A stretch of 64,000 nucleotides of DNA from NCBI GenBank assembly GCA_037443205.1, contig JBBIOU010000017.1, forward strand, positions 6,793 to 70,792, in the 5' to 3' direction. Positions within the stretch are counted from its first letter, which is position 1; the number at the start of each line of letters is the position of its first letter. Both the position numbers and the translations under genes were made by a program. The notes beneath the pieces are model-generated. The model saw only the letters and a list, made by a program, of their open reading frames with translations, did not search any database and was not told where the DNA came from. This DNA comes from JBBIOU01 sp037443205 (lineage in GTDB: Bacteria; Bacteroidota; Bacteroidia; Flavobacteriales_D; UBA2798). Below are positions 63,874 through 64,000 of this stretch, in pieces.

Positions 63874-64000
63874 TTACCTTAACAGAGTTACATGTCCGGT
63901 AAACTCAAATTTTTTACCATCACTCAGGCGTTTTACTTTGAGTTTCCATACATACACATCTTCTTTGGCAGGCTGCGCTTTATGGCTGCCATCCCAGCCT
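63874..64000 (-). CDS. C-terminal end of a T9SS type B (gliding-motility-type) cargo protein, 5' part off window
   Basis: Translated by eye from the window edge: a 41-residue tail that begins GWDGSHKAQPAKEDVYVWKL and ends with TGHVTLLR and a TAA stop at 63874-63876. The WDG...A..DVYVW..K......G....GHVTLLR pattern is the type B (gliding motility-associated) C-terminal sorting domain that targets proteins to the type IX system. The rest of the protein lies beyond the window. Confidence 0.85.
   Translation of the reverse strand, partial: GWDGSHKAQPAKEDVYVWKLKVKRLSDGKKFEFTGHVTLLR

Overview
The window is an AT-rich chromosomal segment from a member of the Bacteroidota. Three things point there. 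Several secreted proteins carry type IX secretion C-terminal sorting domains (type A at 32516-33259 and 33495-35393, type B at the right edge). Families typical of the phylum are present (DUF3467 after rpoC, DUF6029, Omp28, SiaC/DUF1987, RHS cores of the Bacteroidota kind). The promoter ahead of the tRNA-tuf-rpoBC cluster fits the Bacteroidota consensus TTTG-N19-TAnnTTTG exactly. Genus or species cannot be told from this sequence alone.

Layout. 1-7482: edge-truncated Cys/Met-metabolism PLP enzyme, a GT2 glycosyltransferase and an FtsE-like ATPase (minus strand), then a 1034-residue TPR protein overlapping an outer-membrane barrel gene (plus). 7483-15587: accessory island on the minus strand holding three truncated RHS C-terminal cassettes, each followed by a small gene placed like an immunity gene, plus a secreted protein of unknown function; one RHS copy is broken by a 1-nt frameshift and a 34-bp palindromic insertion. 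15690-29577: one long minus-strand information-processing cluster, in transcription order tRNA-Thr, Tyr, Gly, Thr, tuf, tRNA-Trp, secE, nusG, rplK, rplA, rplJ, rplL, rpoB, rpoC, DUF3467. 29857-32514: rRNA-methyltransferase-like protein, FAD oxidoreductase, sirtuin. 32516-38525: T9SS cargo and a TlpA-DUF6029-Omp28 envelope set. 38536-40439: ComF-type phosphoribosyltransferase and a class I aminotransferase. 40626-48571: a MarR regulator followed by a fatty-acid beta-oxidation operon with the gene order and protein sizes of Bacillus fadN-fadA-fadE, into which a nucleotidyltransferase-like gene pair and a secreted unknown protein are inserted. 48632-54650: hypothetical protein, M1 aminopeptidase lipoprotein and two tandem POT peptide transporters (minus), a peptide-use set. 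54868-61349: tightly packed plus-strand run of an iron-type ABC importer (permease and ATPase, no binding protein), TPR protein, SanA-like protein, UDP-GlcNAc 2-epimerase, polysaccharide deacetylase-like protein and RidA. 61358-64000: SiaC-like protein, lumazine synthase, membrane TPR protein, FAH-family hydrolase and the tail of a T9SS type B cargo protein.

Most noteworthy: the compact array of orphan RHS toxin-tip cassettes, in which the predicted location of each neighbouring candidate immunity protein matches the apparent nature of its toxin (exported neighbours for two metallopeptidase-like tips, a membrane protein for a glycine-rich possibly membrane-active tip). Also of note are a dispersed palindrome-rich repeat of about 95-140 bp, a candidate MarR operator before the beta-oxidation operon, and the E. 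coli-like tRNA-tuf order. Nothing here amounts to a demonstrably new system; the RHS array is the best candidate for one.
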